In this document: piece after piece, positions 37,104 to 47,951 of the stretch
Layout of the letters: the number at the start of each line of letters is the position of its first letter
Position numbering within the stretch: the first letter of the stretch is position 1
Assembly (NCBI GenBank): GCA_030544215.1
Contig: JARZZO010000013.1
Span: 49,061,196 to 49,125,195, forward strand
Direction of reading: 5' to 3'
Origin: Zantedeschia hybrid cultivar
Taxonomy: Eukaryota > Streptophyta > Magnoliopsida > Alismatales > Araceae
DNA length: 64,000 nucleotides
The notes under the pieces: model-generated
Told to the model about the DNA's origin: nothing
What the model saw: only the letters and a program-made list of their open reading frames with translations
Database searches by the model: none
Made by a program: the position numbers and the translations under genes

Positions 37104-37641
37104 TGGTGCGCGGCTGGATGCGTGTGGGCTGTCTCCGACGCCGCAGAGAAGTCTTACGCTATGCACTGACTAATCTACCTTACCATCCTTCGTCAAGCGA
37201 TAAAAAGAAAAGGAGAAGTCAGTGCACAGCCCCGCGGATCACTGAGCCATGCGCATTCCGTGCGCTCGGGGAACCCTCAGTCACCCGACTGACGTGTCAG
37301 GTGGACCCCACTTCGAGGTATCCGTCTACGCATTTCGTGCGTACGGGTCAGAAGTGACTTTTTCTTTCAATCGGGTGATTGAAAAGAACTTCAACCTTTC
37401 TCTGTCTGCCAACTATCTAATTGTACTTTTTTTTATAATAAACTATCTAATTGTACTTATTGGAACGAATAGGAAAGTCATAAAATATTTAATTGTAGCC
37501 GCACCAAATGACTGAGAAAATATCATATTTTCTCAAATGAGAAATGATGGTAAGAAGGAGATGCTATGATCCCTGGCACTGTTGCGGACGTAAGATTACG
37601 GACGATGAACGAGTGTCAGCTTCGTAAGATTACGAGCTTCT
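37104..37641. other. Upstream region of the second UGT gene
   Basis: This would hold the UGT promoter on the minus strand. A TATA-like TTATTATAAAA lies at about 37427-37440, some 330 bp before the ATG. No gene is present. Confidence 0.4.
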
Positions 37642-40600
37642 AGGGCTGCAAACTAGCCAAATCTAGTTAAATTTTTTGTTCAAGTTTAGTTTGATTATTT
37701 TTAATTGAGTTCAAGGTTCCTCCCATTGCAGATGGATCGGATCGGATCCGCTCATATATGAGTTCGACCAAATCCAGATCGGTCCGACTCGCACCAGTCG
37801 GGTCGATTCAAGTCAATTCAAGATTTTCTTTTTTGAAAAGAACTGTTCAATTTATCGACATGAATATGTAATTTTATAAATTATACTTAATATTTTTTGT
37901 TACGGTAAATAATTGTAAGTTACATTTAAAAAAAAAACATCAATTCAATGTATTTAACTATGTAAAATGATACCTAACATCAACATATCAATTAAGAAGA
38001 TTTAATACAAAAAATATCAATTTGTAAAAGAAAATAACATACCAAATCTCGTAAAAAGATCAAATGTAAATTTTCAGGTATCAACACTAAAAACTCATAA
38101 ATTTTTCCGAGATAATAATATTTATGACATATGTAGTACATGAGTGATAAAGAATTCAATCATCATCAACAAAATTATCAGAAGAAATAAAAGATCCATC
38201 ATGCTCTCTACTAAAGTCTAATCCAATCTAGGCAAGAAGTAGAATATGTGATTATCTCTGAGTACATCTAAACATATGAACAAATGATAGTGTGTGGACA
38301 ACAATAGATGGAACATTAAACTCTAAAAAGAATGTTCGCACGACATCTACAAATCTTCGTCATAGATCTTCTTGTCGACGTGACGATGGATGAGTCGATG
38401 ATGTAGACAGCTTGGTTGTCGTCTGTCTAGATCCGTACTAGATAATGCCTCCTCCTGCCTCAGAAACCTCTGCAACTGTACATAGATATTATGAAGGACT
38501 AAAGGACGTGGGATAATATCTCTGCATATCTCCGCAAGATGTTCCGAGAAACGATGAATCCAACTAATAAGGTGCCCACAATAAAGACAATAGATCTATC
38601 GATCTCCTGACACTATATATCCCTGATCTCATACTAGATGACGGCGCTTACGTGACATCTGCAAAAAAAAAAAAAAGTAGAATAATTTAACAACATAATC
38701 TTCATTTGAATTATTGAACCATATTAATATAAGACAATGACATTAGGAGTTTACGACTATAACAAAAATAAAGAATCAAATACAAATAATGGTCCCAATA
38801 TAGATACTGTGTAGGCATGTCATAACTATAATCTCCCATGAGAGCATCTCTTAATAATTGAACTTGATAGTTGGACAATATGAAATCCTAATATAAACTC
38901 CAAGTCGTGTAGGAGCTATATCTCTTCTGATAATTTGTTGAGTACTACTAATATGACACATCACTCGGTATGTATATTATTGTGATACTACAGGAACATA
39001 AGGTTTTTACCATAATTATAACCATCATATGGATATGCATATGAAGTATAATATCTATACGGAACCAATGTCGGTTACTGGTATCATAAAACCGAATGGT
39101 CACTACTATACGACGATATACTCTTATATCTTGTCTGTGGCCATCAATAAGAGTTGGATGCATTAGAATTATATTCTCTCACACTTGAGCTTCTCTCATC
39201 CTGTGTGCTTAGTCCATCAAACTCTCTCATCATGTTATACAACCCGTACTCATACATGCTGGTGCCAGACTTAGGATCATAATAATGTTTATCATATGAT
39301 GATGAGTCAGTACGCATCTGATCTGACATGTCTACCTGCTGCCTCCTCGGACAATACGGAACTTTTATCAGAGCCAGAAGTAGTGCCTCCACACGGTCAC
39401 CTGCTTGCCAAGCTCCATGATCATAATCATAAGTAACATACGTGAAGTCCTGCTCCACAGTAAAAATGATCATACCTTCCCCACCTGCACTGGCATGATT
39501 AGCATTATCACTTCCCCCACTTGCATGGCTGGCATTAAGACTACGACCATCTCCACCAGCGCCCTCACCACTACCCCCACCATCTCCCTCGTCACCATCA
39601 TATGTATCATCTCTAGCTGATGAATCATATCCACTTTCTAAGTCTCTAGCATGAGAAGGAGATGGTCTCTCATCCTGATCATTAGGATCTAGTGTATCTA
39701 AATCTGCAATGTCAAGTGAATCATTTGATACTACATCCTTCTTTTTCTTTCTCTTTTTTGATCCTCTTAACACCTTTGATATATGAGATTTCATGCTACT
39801 CAATCCCTTCTTTTCCTTTAAACTTACTTCTTGGCCACCTGTTTGCTTCTAGACTACACCAACTGGGAGGCATGTTAGAGGGCGTACACTGAAATGACGG
39901 TGAACTCTAACTAGAAAGCTGTGACAGTGCACCTCCATTCTATGCAGGCTAAGATCTGAATGCCGAGATGCAGGTGCAACTGGAGGACATTGACGTGCAG
40001 GTGCAAATAGAGGACGTTGAGGTGTAGGGCCCTGCATTAGTCGTTCCCATTCTACATCATCATCCCAAACTACTTTGCTCATGTCCCTTCTGACCAACTG
40101 ATCATCATCATTATCATCATAAGCCTCTGATTGTCACAACATATGTAAGATTGTCTGATGAATTTCGTTGCATGGTTTTCGTTTAAGCCAAACATATAAT
40201 ATTAACATAAATGTAATTATTTTATTATTTTTTAATTTTTTATATTGAATATGATGATATTAAAATTTTCATTTTTAGTGCGGGATAAGATTAACATATA
40301 GACACCCATTCAAGTTGACATATTAACTATTTTAGGCAAGGGAATAAACATTTCGCACTTATTGAGCTCAAGGTTTGACCCAAACTTTGAACTATTTTGT
40401 ACAAGAAATGCTTGCTGCAATGCCCCTACTTGCTACACGCAGGGGTTGCAGTGGGTAAACAAAAAAATATATATCTTTTTTTTAGGTTGACCACGAGGTG
40501 TCCTAACTATTCGTATAGTGCAATGCCCGATTGGACGACCTAAAAAAATCTGAAAAATAAAAAACAATATTAGGTTCGACCCATTAATGGTCATTTTTTA

Positions 40601-40886
40601 CTGTTCATTGGGCCAATTTTGATTTTTCATATTTTTTTGGGTCGTCTGATCAGGCATTGCACTATATGGCCGGGTAGGACACCACAGGGCTGACTAAAAA
40701 AAAAACACCACTGCAATGCCACATTGAGATTGGAGGATACTGCACTTAGTATTACTCATTTTGTATTTGGATCAGACTTGGACTTAAATTCAAAGAATTG
40801 GACTTGGACCAGGCTTCGACTTGACTTTGTTAGTGGACTGTTAGACTTGAGACTTTCACAAACTTGATCCAATTTGCATCCCAACA
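37642..40886 (-). mobile_element. Probable hAT element remnant with a C-terminal-like ORF
   Basis: The left end is TAGGGCTGCAAACTAG; the right end, inverted, is TGGGATGCAAATTGG, a plausible but weak inverted pair. Subterminal GGATCGGATCGG motifs are seen at about 37735. Target duplication is unclear. On the minus strand 40097-39849 reads a DDDVEWERL segment, and 39803-39144 is a 219-residue open frame with a lysine-rich start, an acidic Gly/Ser/Asp-rich middle and a Tyr-rich end. Such low-complexity acidic tails follow the dimerisation domain in many plant hAT transposases, but no catalytic or dimerisation motif is seen. A MITE (40402-40757) lies inside. The class is inferred, not shown. Confidence 0.42.
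40402..40757. mobile_element. Foldback MITE (356 bp) with arms of about 170 bp
   Basis: An 8-bp target duplication ATTTTGTA flanks it (40394-40401 and 40758-40765). The two halves are inverted copies: AATGCTTGCTGCAATGCC outside, AGGTTGACC-CGAGGTGTCCTA, then TAGTGCAATGCC-GATTGGACGACC. The element is almost all arm. It is related to the MITE at 12492 and to the one split by the Gypsy element. Confidence 0.75.
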
Positions 40887-41097
40887 AGTAGAGTAATGCT
40901 TGTTGCCCTCAGAGTCAATGCAGTAAGTTGAGTCCTTGCAATGTACAATATCATTAGTCTACTTAAGTAGGGGTCACATAGGCTAGACATTTTTTTAACA
41001 TGCGAGTCAAACAAATATTAAATACAAGTACAAGATTCTGAACTACAAATGTACGTATGCACGACAAATATTGGGTTGGCATCACTAATATTATTTT

Positions 41098-41191
41098 GGG
41101 AAAATTACTTGTATACCCCTTAAATCTTTAAATATTACCCCTATACTTCTATCTTTACGAAAACTATCCCCATACCCCCCTAATCTCTAAC
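41098..41191 (+). repeat. Left terminal inverted repeat of the MULE
   Basis: Starts GGGAAAATTACTTGTATACC and ends CCTAATCTCTAAC. It pairs with 47757-47849; the inner 40 bases are almost identical in the two copies. Confidence 0.95.
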
Positions 41192-41439
41192 TATTGGTCT
41201 GCATACACTTGTGGTTTAGAGACGTCTATAGAGGGAGAATATTCCTCAATTTATTCTCTAACGGATGAGACGGTTGTAATGAGATTACAAAAATATCCTT
41301 TCTGAACATGACTCCCGTAACTTTACCTTTCCTTTTCATTTACCTTCTGTGCGAGTCCGGGAGCTGCAGTTATCCAACTTTAGGGCTTGGAAAGTACGAT
41401 GGTGACGAGGACGCACTTGCTCGGTGACGCCAGCAACGA

Positions 41440-41930
41440 GAAAATCAGCGGTGGTCTGGAACTTGGTGGCGTGCAGGTCGACGGCGGTGGCAATGGACGA
41501 CATCAGCAGTGGTCTGCAACTTGGTGGCGTGCAAGTCGACGGCGGTAGTGAGGACGGCATTGGCGATGGTCTGCAACTTGGTGTCGTGCAGGTTGATGGT
41601 GGTGGCGAGGACGGCATTGGCAGTCTGCAACTTGGTGGCGTGCAGGTCGACGGCGGTGGTGAGGAAGGCATTGGCAGACTTGGTGGCGTGCAAGTCAACG
41701 ATGGTGGCGAGGAGATTTGCAGCGGTGATGGCGGTGTAGAGGACGGCATTGGTAGACTTGGTGGCGTGCAGGTCGACGGCGGTGGCGAGGAGATTTGTAG
41801 CGGTGGTGGTGGTGTAGAGGACGGCATTGGCAGACCTGGTGGCGTGCAGGTCCACAGCGGTGGCGAGGAAATTTGTAGCGGTGGTGGCGGTGGAGAGGAC
41901 GGCATCGGCGGTGGTCGCAAGCAGGTCTCA
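41440..41930. repeat. Minisatellite in the MULE (GTGGCGTGCAGGTCGACGGC units)
   Basis: About nine degenerate units of some 45-60 bp, each with CTTGGTGGCGTGCAGGTCGA followed by CGGTGGCGAGGACGGCATTGGC-like sequence. It keeps several frames open on both strands, which explains a valine/glycine-rich plus-strand frame and a proline/serine-rich minus-strand frame here. I take these as repeat products. Confidence 0.85.
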
Positions 41931-42096
41931 TTACAAATTGGCGGCGTTAGTGAGGATGACATCGACGGGACTATTCTGTTGGGTGATACCAACAGGTAGG
42001 ATTTTCGTGGATGATACATACGTAATGTAAAAATATAATTAAATGTCAAATAATAACCCGTAGTTGTTCATATTATAGTTCAGTTAGGCCACCAAC

Positions 42097-42731
42097 ATGA
42101 GTGAGCAATTTAGTGGACATTCAATAACCCGTGGTCGTCCTAATTCAGGGAACATGAATGATGTCCCCGAGTGCTATTGCAAAAAAAGATGTAGGACTTA
42201 TACTTCCACCAAAGTAAGTAGCAAAGGACGAAGATTCTATAGATGCGCAGCTTGGAATGTAAGTATTTGTTAAAATATTTCAAATATTGCTTCACCTTTG
42301 TTGAGAATAATTGTTTTGACATTTTGGTCTTATTTGAATTATAGGATGGAGGATGTGATTATTTTCAATGGGTCGATGATGCACATTACACAAGCATAGA
42401 CTTAAAATATCAACTATTTGGAATGGAAGACATGATAGAGGAGAGATTCCAATCACTCGAAAATAAAGTGAAGTCATTAGAGACGAAGGTTGACAAACTA
42501 AACTCATTGATTGATATGTCGAAAGTGGATGTGAAGCAGAACTTCATGGAATACTTTACCAAGATTGTGAAAAATCATGTGTTGTATTTTTTTTCTTTTT
42601 TTTTTTTTTTTTTTTTTTGGGGGGGGGTCTATAGTTGCTGTAATGTCTTGGTAGATTGCAATGTTCAAGACATTGTTGTCGGTTCTAACATATTCGACGT
42701 TAGACGGGTTCTTTTTTTTAATTTTTTTTGA
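42097..42731 (+). CDS. GRF-type zinc-finger protein carried by the MULE
   Basis: Two exons, 42097-42258 and 42345-42731, joined in phase 0 across a GT-AG intron of 86 bp. Exon 1 has CYCKKRC and GRRFYRC; exon 2 begins DGGCDYFQW. Together these give the CxC, C, C pattern and the G-R-x-F core of the GRF zinc finger, a nucleic-acid-binding module also found in topoisomerase III and NEIL3. A coiled coil follows at about residues 82-115 (heptads in ERFQSLENKVKSLETKV). The C-terminus runs into a T homopolymer at 42590-42620, so the end of the frame is unreliable. Small GRF-coiled-coil proteins are numerous in plant genomes and of unknown function; its place between MULE ends suggests it is either captured or a MULE accessory gene. 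Confidence 0.75.
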
Positions 42732-43068
42732 GGCTTTCGATTAAAAATCGGACTGTACAATCAGTGAATTTGAATCGCGCACAAATTGATTGTATATTTT
42801 TTTTTTTTGTGAAATGCCTCAATTTACATGCAAAAAAGTTATTTTTTTTCAAAAAAATACAACTAATTCGGAGCCATCTGAGTTCAGTAATTATATTGTC
42901 TGATCTTTGATGTGATGCTCTAAAAAATTTTGAAAATCTGAAAAAAATAATAAAAATTAATAAACCAATCCCTTCCACTGCTTAATGACCGTCCAATCCG
43001 TTGAATCGGATGTCATAAATTACAATGTACAAAGCATTGAAACAAGTATTACCCTATAATAAAGTAGC

Positions 43069-43690
43069 AGAAGCTTGTAAAAAAGATACAAGTTGGCAGT
43101 AGGGAAATGCGTGTGGCTTGTGATGCTAGTTCTGCATTCACAATGCAGATAGGCAAAGGCCATGATCAATTGGGATAACTTCCACTTGACACCCAAACCT
43201 ATCAATTCCACCATTGAGTTTCCTCATTAACAGATTACCTGCATGCATGTCTATATTGAAGATCCTAATATCAAGTATACCAATGCGGTGCACAGCAGCA
43301 ACATGAAAGCTAGAGGTGCCATGGTCACTAGCATCAAAATCATGAGGAATGAACTGTTGGAATGATGCAATCTTACTGATAAATTTCTTCTTTTTATCAT
43401 GAAACTTGCTGCTATTGCTATTAACTTCATTGATGTTGAAGACTGAGTGAGTCACCTTGACAAGAACAGTGGGAGGCACATTGGCAAAATTGTCATAATC
43501 TAGAATGTATGCAGCAACTTCCCTGAATCTTGTCTCCCCAACCCGCACTGACCGCTTCAAACCTGACTGGCCAAGGGCTTTCCCAATAAACCCCTTAGGA
43601 TTGTTTGGTGCAAAAGGCTTGTGAAAGGATACAAGTTGGTAGTGGGGAAATGCTTGTGGCTTGTGATGCTAGTCCCGCATTCACAATGCA
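43069..43690 (+). repeat. 78-bp direct repeats bordering the captured PI4K fragment
   Basis: Left copy 43069-43147 and right copy 43614-43690 share the order AAGCTTGT or GGCTTGT, GATACAAGTTGG, GGGAAATGC, TGTGGCTTGTGATGCTAG and GCATTCACAATGCA. They differ by a handful of substitutions and small gaps. The PI4K-gamma homology starts and ends almost exactly at the inner edges. Confidence 0.85.
43148..43613 (-). pseudogene. Captured fragment of a phosphatidylinositol 4-kinase gamma gene
   Basis: The minus strand reads an uninterrupted segment of the plant type II PI4K-gamma kinase region: NNPKGFIGKALGQ, then VGETRFREVAAYILDY, a substrate-binding stretch PHDFDASDHGTSSF, the catalytic-loop region IGILDIRIFN with D-x-HAGNLL, and PIDHGLCL with the metal-binding aspartate. 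About 155 codons are present, with no start codon or C-terminal half, so it is only a piece of a gene of some 550-600 codons. The usual arginine after the catalytic aspartate (DRHAGN) is methionine here. The piece lies inside the MULE between direct repeats, so it is cargo. Being open, it could be transcribed as antisense or chimeric RNA. Confidence 0.88.
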
Positions 43691-44626
43691 AACACCTGTG
43701 ACAGGCTAGCTTGGTTTATGGCAGATATTAGCAGTTTAAAATGCTTTGAGTGTTGAGGGAGGAATCTCTAGACGAATTGTTCATTAGATGTGAATTTGCA
43801 TTGTGGCCAAGGTTCTTACCCAAAAATTTTACAATACAGACATCCGTTCCAGATCACATAAAATTGTCATCCGTAAACATCACATAAACCTGCCATTCAT
43901 AAAAAACACAGAGTATGCCATTCATTCGTATATAGAAAAAACATCATATAACTCACATTTTTAACCACTCCAGATCTTCGGCCTTTACACAAGCATGGCA
44001 AAGCCATCCATCCATCCACTAGAGTATTAGGGTTCTCCTACTATGGACACATACAAAAATTAACCTGCCATCCATTGACTTGTCATCTTTGACCCTCTAG
44101 TCACTACTGAACATCAAGTGCATCAACAAGAGGCTTACAAAATCACCTACAGAATACTTACAAAATCATAACATCTTTTAGAGGCTCACATATATCTCCA
44201 TGTAAAAGAGAGTTTAGGTGGCAGCAAACAAAACAACAAAATAGTCTCCTATATACTTGTGCCCAGTCGCTCCGAGCAGGCACAACCCGTCCCCATCCTC
44301 AACCCCTTCCCTTTTGCCCGAAAGTGCTTCCAAGTGGTGGCCGAGCATCATCTTGTGGTGTCACTTTTCTTGGCCTACCTGGTGGCCTCCTATAGTAAAA
44401 CATGATTGAAACATTAGTTAACGATGATATAGAAGGACGAATAACATGAATACTCTTTCAATGGTACCTACAAAAATTATGTGATGTGAGTGAACTATAT
44501 GTGAGTGAACTTGAGTGAACTATATGTGAGTGAAATTCATGTATTTTCAATGGCATGCACAAATTATGCTTACATAACAAAATGATAGCAATTAAGACCT
44601 ATGATATTCAAGGCAAAGTACATCTA

Positions 44627-46747
44627 TTACCTTTCAGTTGAACTCGCAGAAAGGGGGTTAATGGAGTTCTTGCAAGTGTTGGCATGATGGCCTGAGTATC
44701 CACATATTTGACACTTATGTATCCTTTTCACCTGCTTTGCTTCATCCGGATCTCTAATACGATTTTTCTTAGGCCTTCCAGGGGGACGACGTGTATGGGG
44801 AGGATATACAACTTGCGCAAGATGAATCCAATTTGTTTTGTCTGACAGTGGACTTATGGAACCTTTATATATCTGCCTGTAGGCCTCCACTGTAAAACAT
44901 CTATCAACATATCTCTCCCATTCTGGGTTCCTAAATGATGCAATAAAAACACGAGCATGCACACATGGAAGTCTAGTCTTTTGCCACTTCATGCAACTGC
45001 AAAATTTCTCATCTACATTTACAACTAATCGCTCGAATAGCGTTGAAACATGCCTACTAGAATTGGTACTTTTCTCTAAAATATATCCTCCCAACCCCCT
45101 AGTGGTTGTGACAATGTATGCCCTAGCAACGGGCACTATAGTGTAATTGTTAAATGACTCACTAAAGTTGTTGGTGATATGCCCACAAGCGTAGCGGCAT
45201 GTGAATTGGGATCTACTCCAGCATATCCCCCTGGCAGCTAAGGAGGTCAAATAATCATGTGCCTCAGGACTCGTCTTCTTTATCTCACTCATGCGTCGTT
45301 GAAATGCAAAGTCATTCCACACCCTTACAGCATTCTATAACAACTTCTTCAATGCCACACCAGGGAAAAACTTCTTGAAATTCTTATAGAAGTGTCTGAG
45401 GCATATTCTATAGTTCACACCTGTGTATACTTGAGGCAATACTTCTTCTAAACCTTTCTGTCTATCTGAGATGAATGAAAGCTGCTCAGGATGTCCAATG
45501 GCCTTCTTTAATTTTTCCAAAAACCAAAGCCAATTATCTTTATCCTCACCCTCTATTAATGCAAATGCTATTGGAAACAAGTGTGAATTCCCATCAATAG
45601 CGATGGCCGAAAGCAGTGCTCCACGGAAAGTGCACTTTAAATGACACCCATCTAACCCAATTAAAGGTCTATATCCCACAATAAAACCATCGATGGATGC
45701 TTTAAAACACACAAATATTCTCTTGAATGTAAGATCTGCCTCTTTCTCAAATTTGATTTCACTTCCAGGATTTTTTGTCTGAAGCTCATATTGTAGGTCG
45801 GGCACTCTTGTATACATGTCCTCCCAACTGCCATGAATCATCCTCAAAGCTTGAACCTTTGCCTTGTACAACCGATGATATGGGAGTACAACATGAAATG
45901 TTGCTTGGAGCCTCCTTACAAGATCTCTCACTTTAATATCTCCCTCATTTCTTAACCAAGGGACGAAGTGTTCGGCAATCCAACTCTTTATAACCATTGC
46001 ATTTCCCTATCTATTTTCAGAAGAGCATGTGTTGTGGACACTGAGGATTTTTACATTCCACAGCAATCCTTGTTGGCTCAGAGCGGATCCACTTTACTTC
46101 AAACTCACTGAGTATAACATATTGAGATAAGGCATTCCTGAATGTCTTAATATTCTCATACAAAGCACTAACAGTCATGTCTGGTTTCTTGGCGTCACTA
46201 AACGTAAAATCATCATCATCACTATCAACTGAATAATCAACATCATCATTGTCCTCATCAGAAGAACTGGAAGGGCTATAATAACTATTATCTGACTCTA
46301 CTTGCACATTTGGATCATCTTCAAAAATAATTTCAGCTTCACTCCCAACAATAGTATCCATTTGTTTTTTTTTTTTTTGGACCATCATCCTCATCAAATG
46401 GCAACACCATATACTCAGCACAAGCATATATATCAATCACACAATTATAACTATATTTATCAAATGCCTCTAGTAAAGTTGCATCACTGTCAACATTTAT
46501 GAAATCTTTCTTTTGCGTCCTTGGAACTTAAACCACAAAATACAAATCAAATTTATGTATCTTGCTTCATCAACCCAGAAGCAATCATCTTCAATTCAAT
46601 AATATTTGCATAATCCATCATCCATATAAAACTCTTAATTTTAAAACCAGTAGGACTCATCTTCAACTCTCCATCATGTCCAGTGACTCTTTTCCAATAC
46701 CCTCCATAAAGCAACTTAATTGTACATGATGTATCAGACATGTCCAT
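44627..46747 (-). pseudogene. mudrA-type MULE transposase, broken
   Basis: Segments on the minus strand: 46553-46747 (N-terminal MuDR-type domain, starting MDMSDTSCTIKLLYGG), 46017-46436 (acidic region then CKNPQCP), 45335-45997 (end of the DNA-binding zone and the MULE catalytic domain, with GLDGCHLKCTFRG and ISDRQKGLEEVLP), and 44627-45322 (SWIM zinc finger CSCMKWQ-LPCVHA, and a CCHC knuckle CQICGYSGHHANTC near the end). A TAG at 45335-45337 lies in frame between the last two segments, where the family has a tryptophan. Near 46010 about 50 residues of the DNA-binding region are missing, with a frame change. Apart from these two lesions the protein is well preserved, so inactivation looks recent. 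Confidence 0.9.
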
Positions 46748-47189
46748 TCCTATCCATTAACAAGAACAACTACTTCAAATAAGACCAACAATGCTTTGTA
46801 AATAAGTTTCTAATTGTGAATTTAAACATGTAGCCAGTGAGAGAGCAATAACAATCAGTTCCAAATCTATACTCCTCAACAAAATGAAAACTATACCCAC
46901 TGAAGACAGAAAGACACTCCTCAATAAAATCTGTTCCAAGTATACAATTTTAAAATCAGTAGACGAACACTTAATGACTTGCTATAGTGGTGATCAGTTA
47001 GGTGGTTTGTGAGCAAACGATTATCTTGGAAGTAAAATATCAACTGATCATTTGGGTGTCTAATGCAACAAAATAAGTGGATCAGTGTTACTTAAAAATG
47101 TGATCATGTACATTGTGACCGTTCATGACCTGTAGTGATCACAATGCGCAGGTCTGCAAATAAGATTTGAATTGGGAGAAGTCAACCGA

Positions 47190-47361
47190 GGAGGTCGCAC
47201 ACACACACACACACATATAGAGAAAGAGAGAGAGGGAGAGGGAGAGAGAGAGAGAGACCTATGGTGACTGTTTTGTGTGCTGAAAATTCAACAAGGGATC
47301 TTGCACACCCCTGCTCAATATTGAATCGGGTCTCCTGTACACCTCTGCCCTATCTTAGTCC

Positions 47362-47392
<31 letters not shown>

Positions 47393-47410
47393 GGAGAGAG
47401 AGAGATACCT
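47190..47410. repeat. Two compound microsatellites in the right part of the MULE
   Basis: A CA run with a GA-rich tract at about 47197-47256 and a GT run with a GA tract at about 47359-47405. Both follow the sequence TTGCACACC or GTCGCACACA and lie in the same orientation, like a local duplication. Confidence 0.85.
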
Positions 47411-47756
47411 ACGGCGATATAGGGCAGCGTCAACGCCGACCCAGAGCTTCCTCAAATGGCGCAATGACGTCGTCCACAAGCAACCCAGGCTACAAGAGCA
47501 GGAGGATGGCCACGAGTGTGGCGCTGGCCACGAACAACCCCGGCCACGAGCTTCCCTTTCTCTCTCTAGTGGTGCGGACAGCGAGCAACCCCTCTAGCGG
47601 TCGCTCAAGTCCTAGCAAGGAGGGAGAGGGAGGCACACGAAGGGAGGAAGGAGGTAAACTCATCATACCTTAGGGGTAGGTTAGTACATTCACCTTTTAA
47701 CCTAATGACAGTTAACTACCATCTATTGTTGTACGGTGAGGGTATGAAGCGTGCCT

Positions 47757-47849
47757 GTTAGAGATTAGGGGGGTATGGGGATAGTTTTCGTAAAGGCAGA
47801 AGTATAAGGATAATATTTAAAGATTTAAGGAGTATACATGTAATTTTCC
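47757..47849 (-). repeat. Right terminal inverted repeat of the MULE
   Basis: Inverse of 41098-41191. It ends GTAATTTTCC and is followed directly by the TATTATTTT target copy. Confidence 0.95.
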
Positions 47850-47951
47850 TATTATTTTTTATGCTTACGATGCCTTCAAAGCGCAGCGGAATAGAGCCTC
47901 CCTTCTGGGAGAGACCTCGGCAGACGGCGGAACGCTCACCGATTTCGACAG

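Larger units (their letters stand above)
41098..47849. mobile_element. Complete Mutator-like element (Pack-MULE, 6,752 bp)
   Basis: The terminal inverted repeats at 41098-41191 and 47757-47849 are 93-94 bp and differ at only a few sites. A perfect 9-bp target duplication TATTATTTT flanks the element (41089-41097 and 47850-47858), the hallmark size for MULEs. Cargo in order: a minisatellite (41440-41930), a GRF zinc-finger gene on the plus strand (42097-42731), a PI4K-gamma fragment on the minus strand with flanking direct repeats, and a mudrA-type transposase on the minus strand (44627-46747). Two microsatellites lie near the right end. The transposase is broken, so movement would need help from another copy. 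Confidence 0.93.

Noticed and set aside
37104..37166. Upstream ATG extending the second UGT gene by 21 residues
   Set aside because: UGT75 proteins start shortly before the first beta strand; the extension is not family-like.
36597..37169. Long plus-strand frames opposite the UGT genes (also at 62832-63369 and 35648-36004)
   Set aside because: They are shadows caused by high GC at third codon positions of the minus-strand UGT frames.
41336..42049. Proline/serine-rich 237-residue minus-strand frame
   Set aside because: It runs through the MULE minisatellite and into its inverted-repeat side; no domain or splice support.
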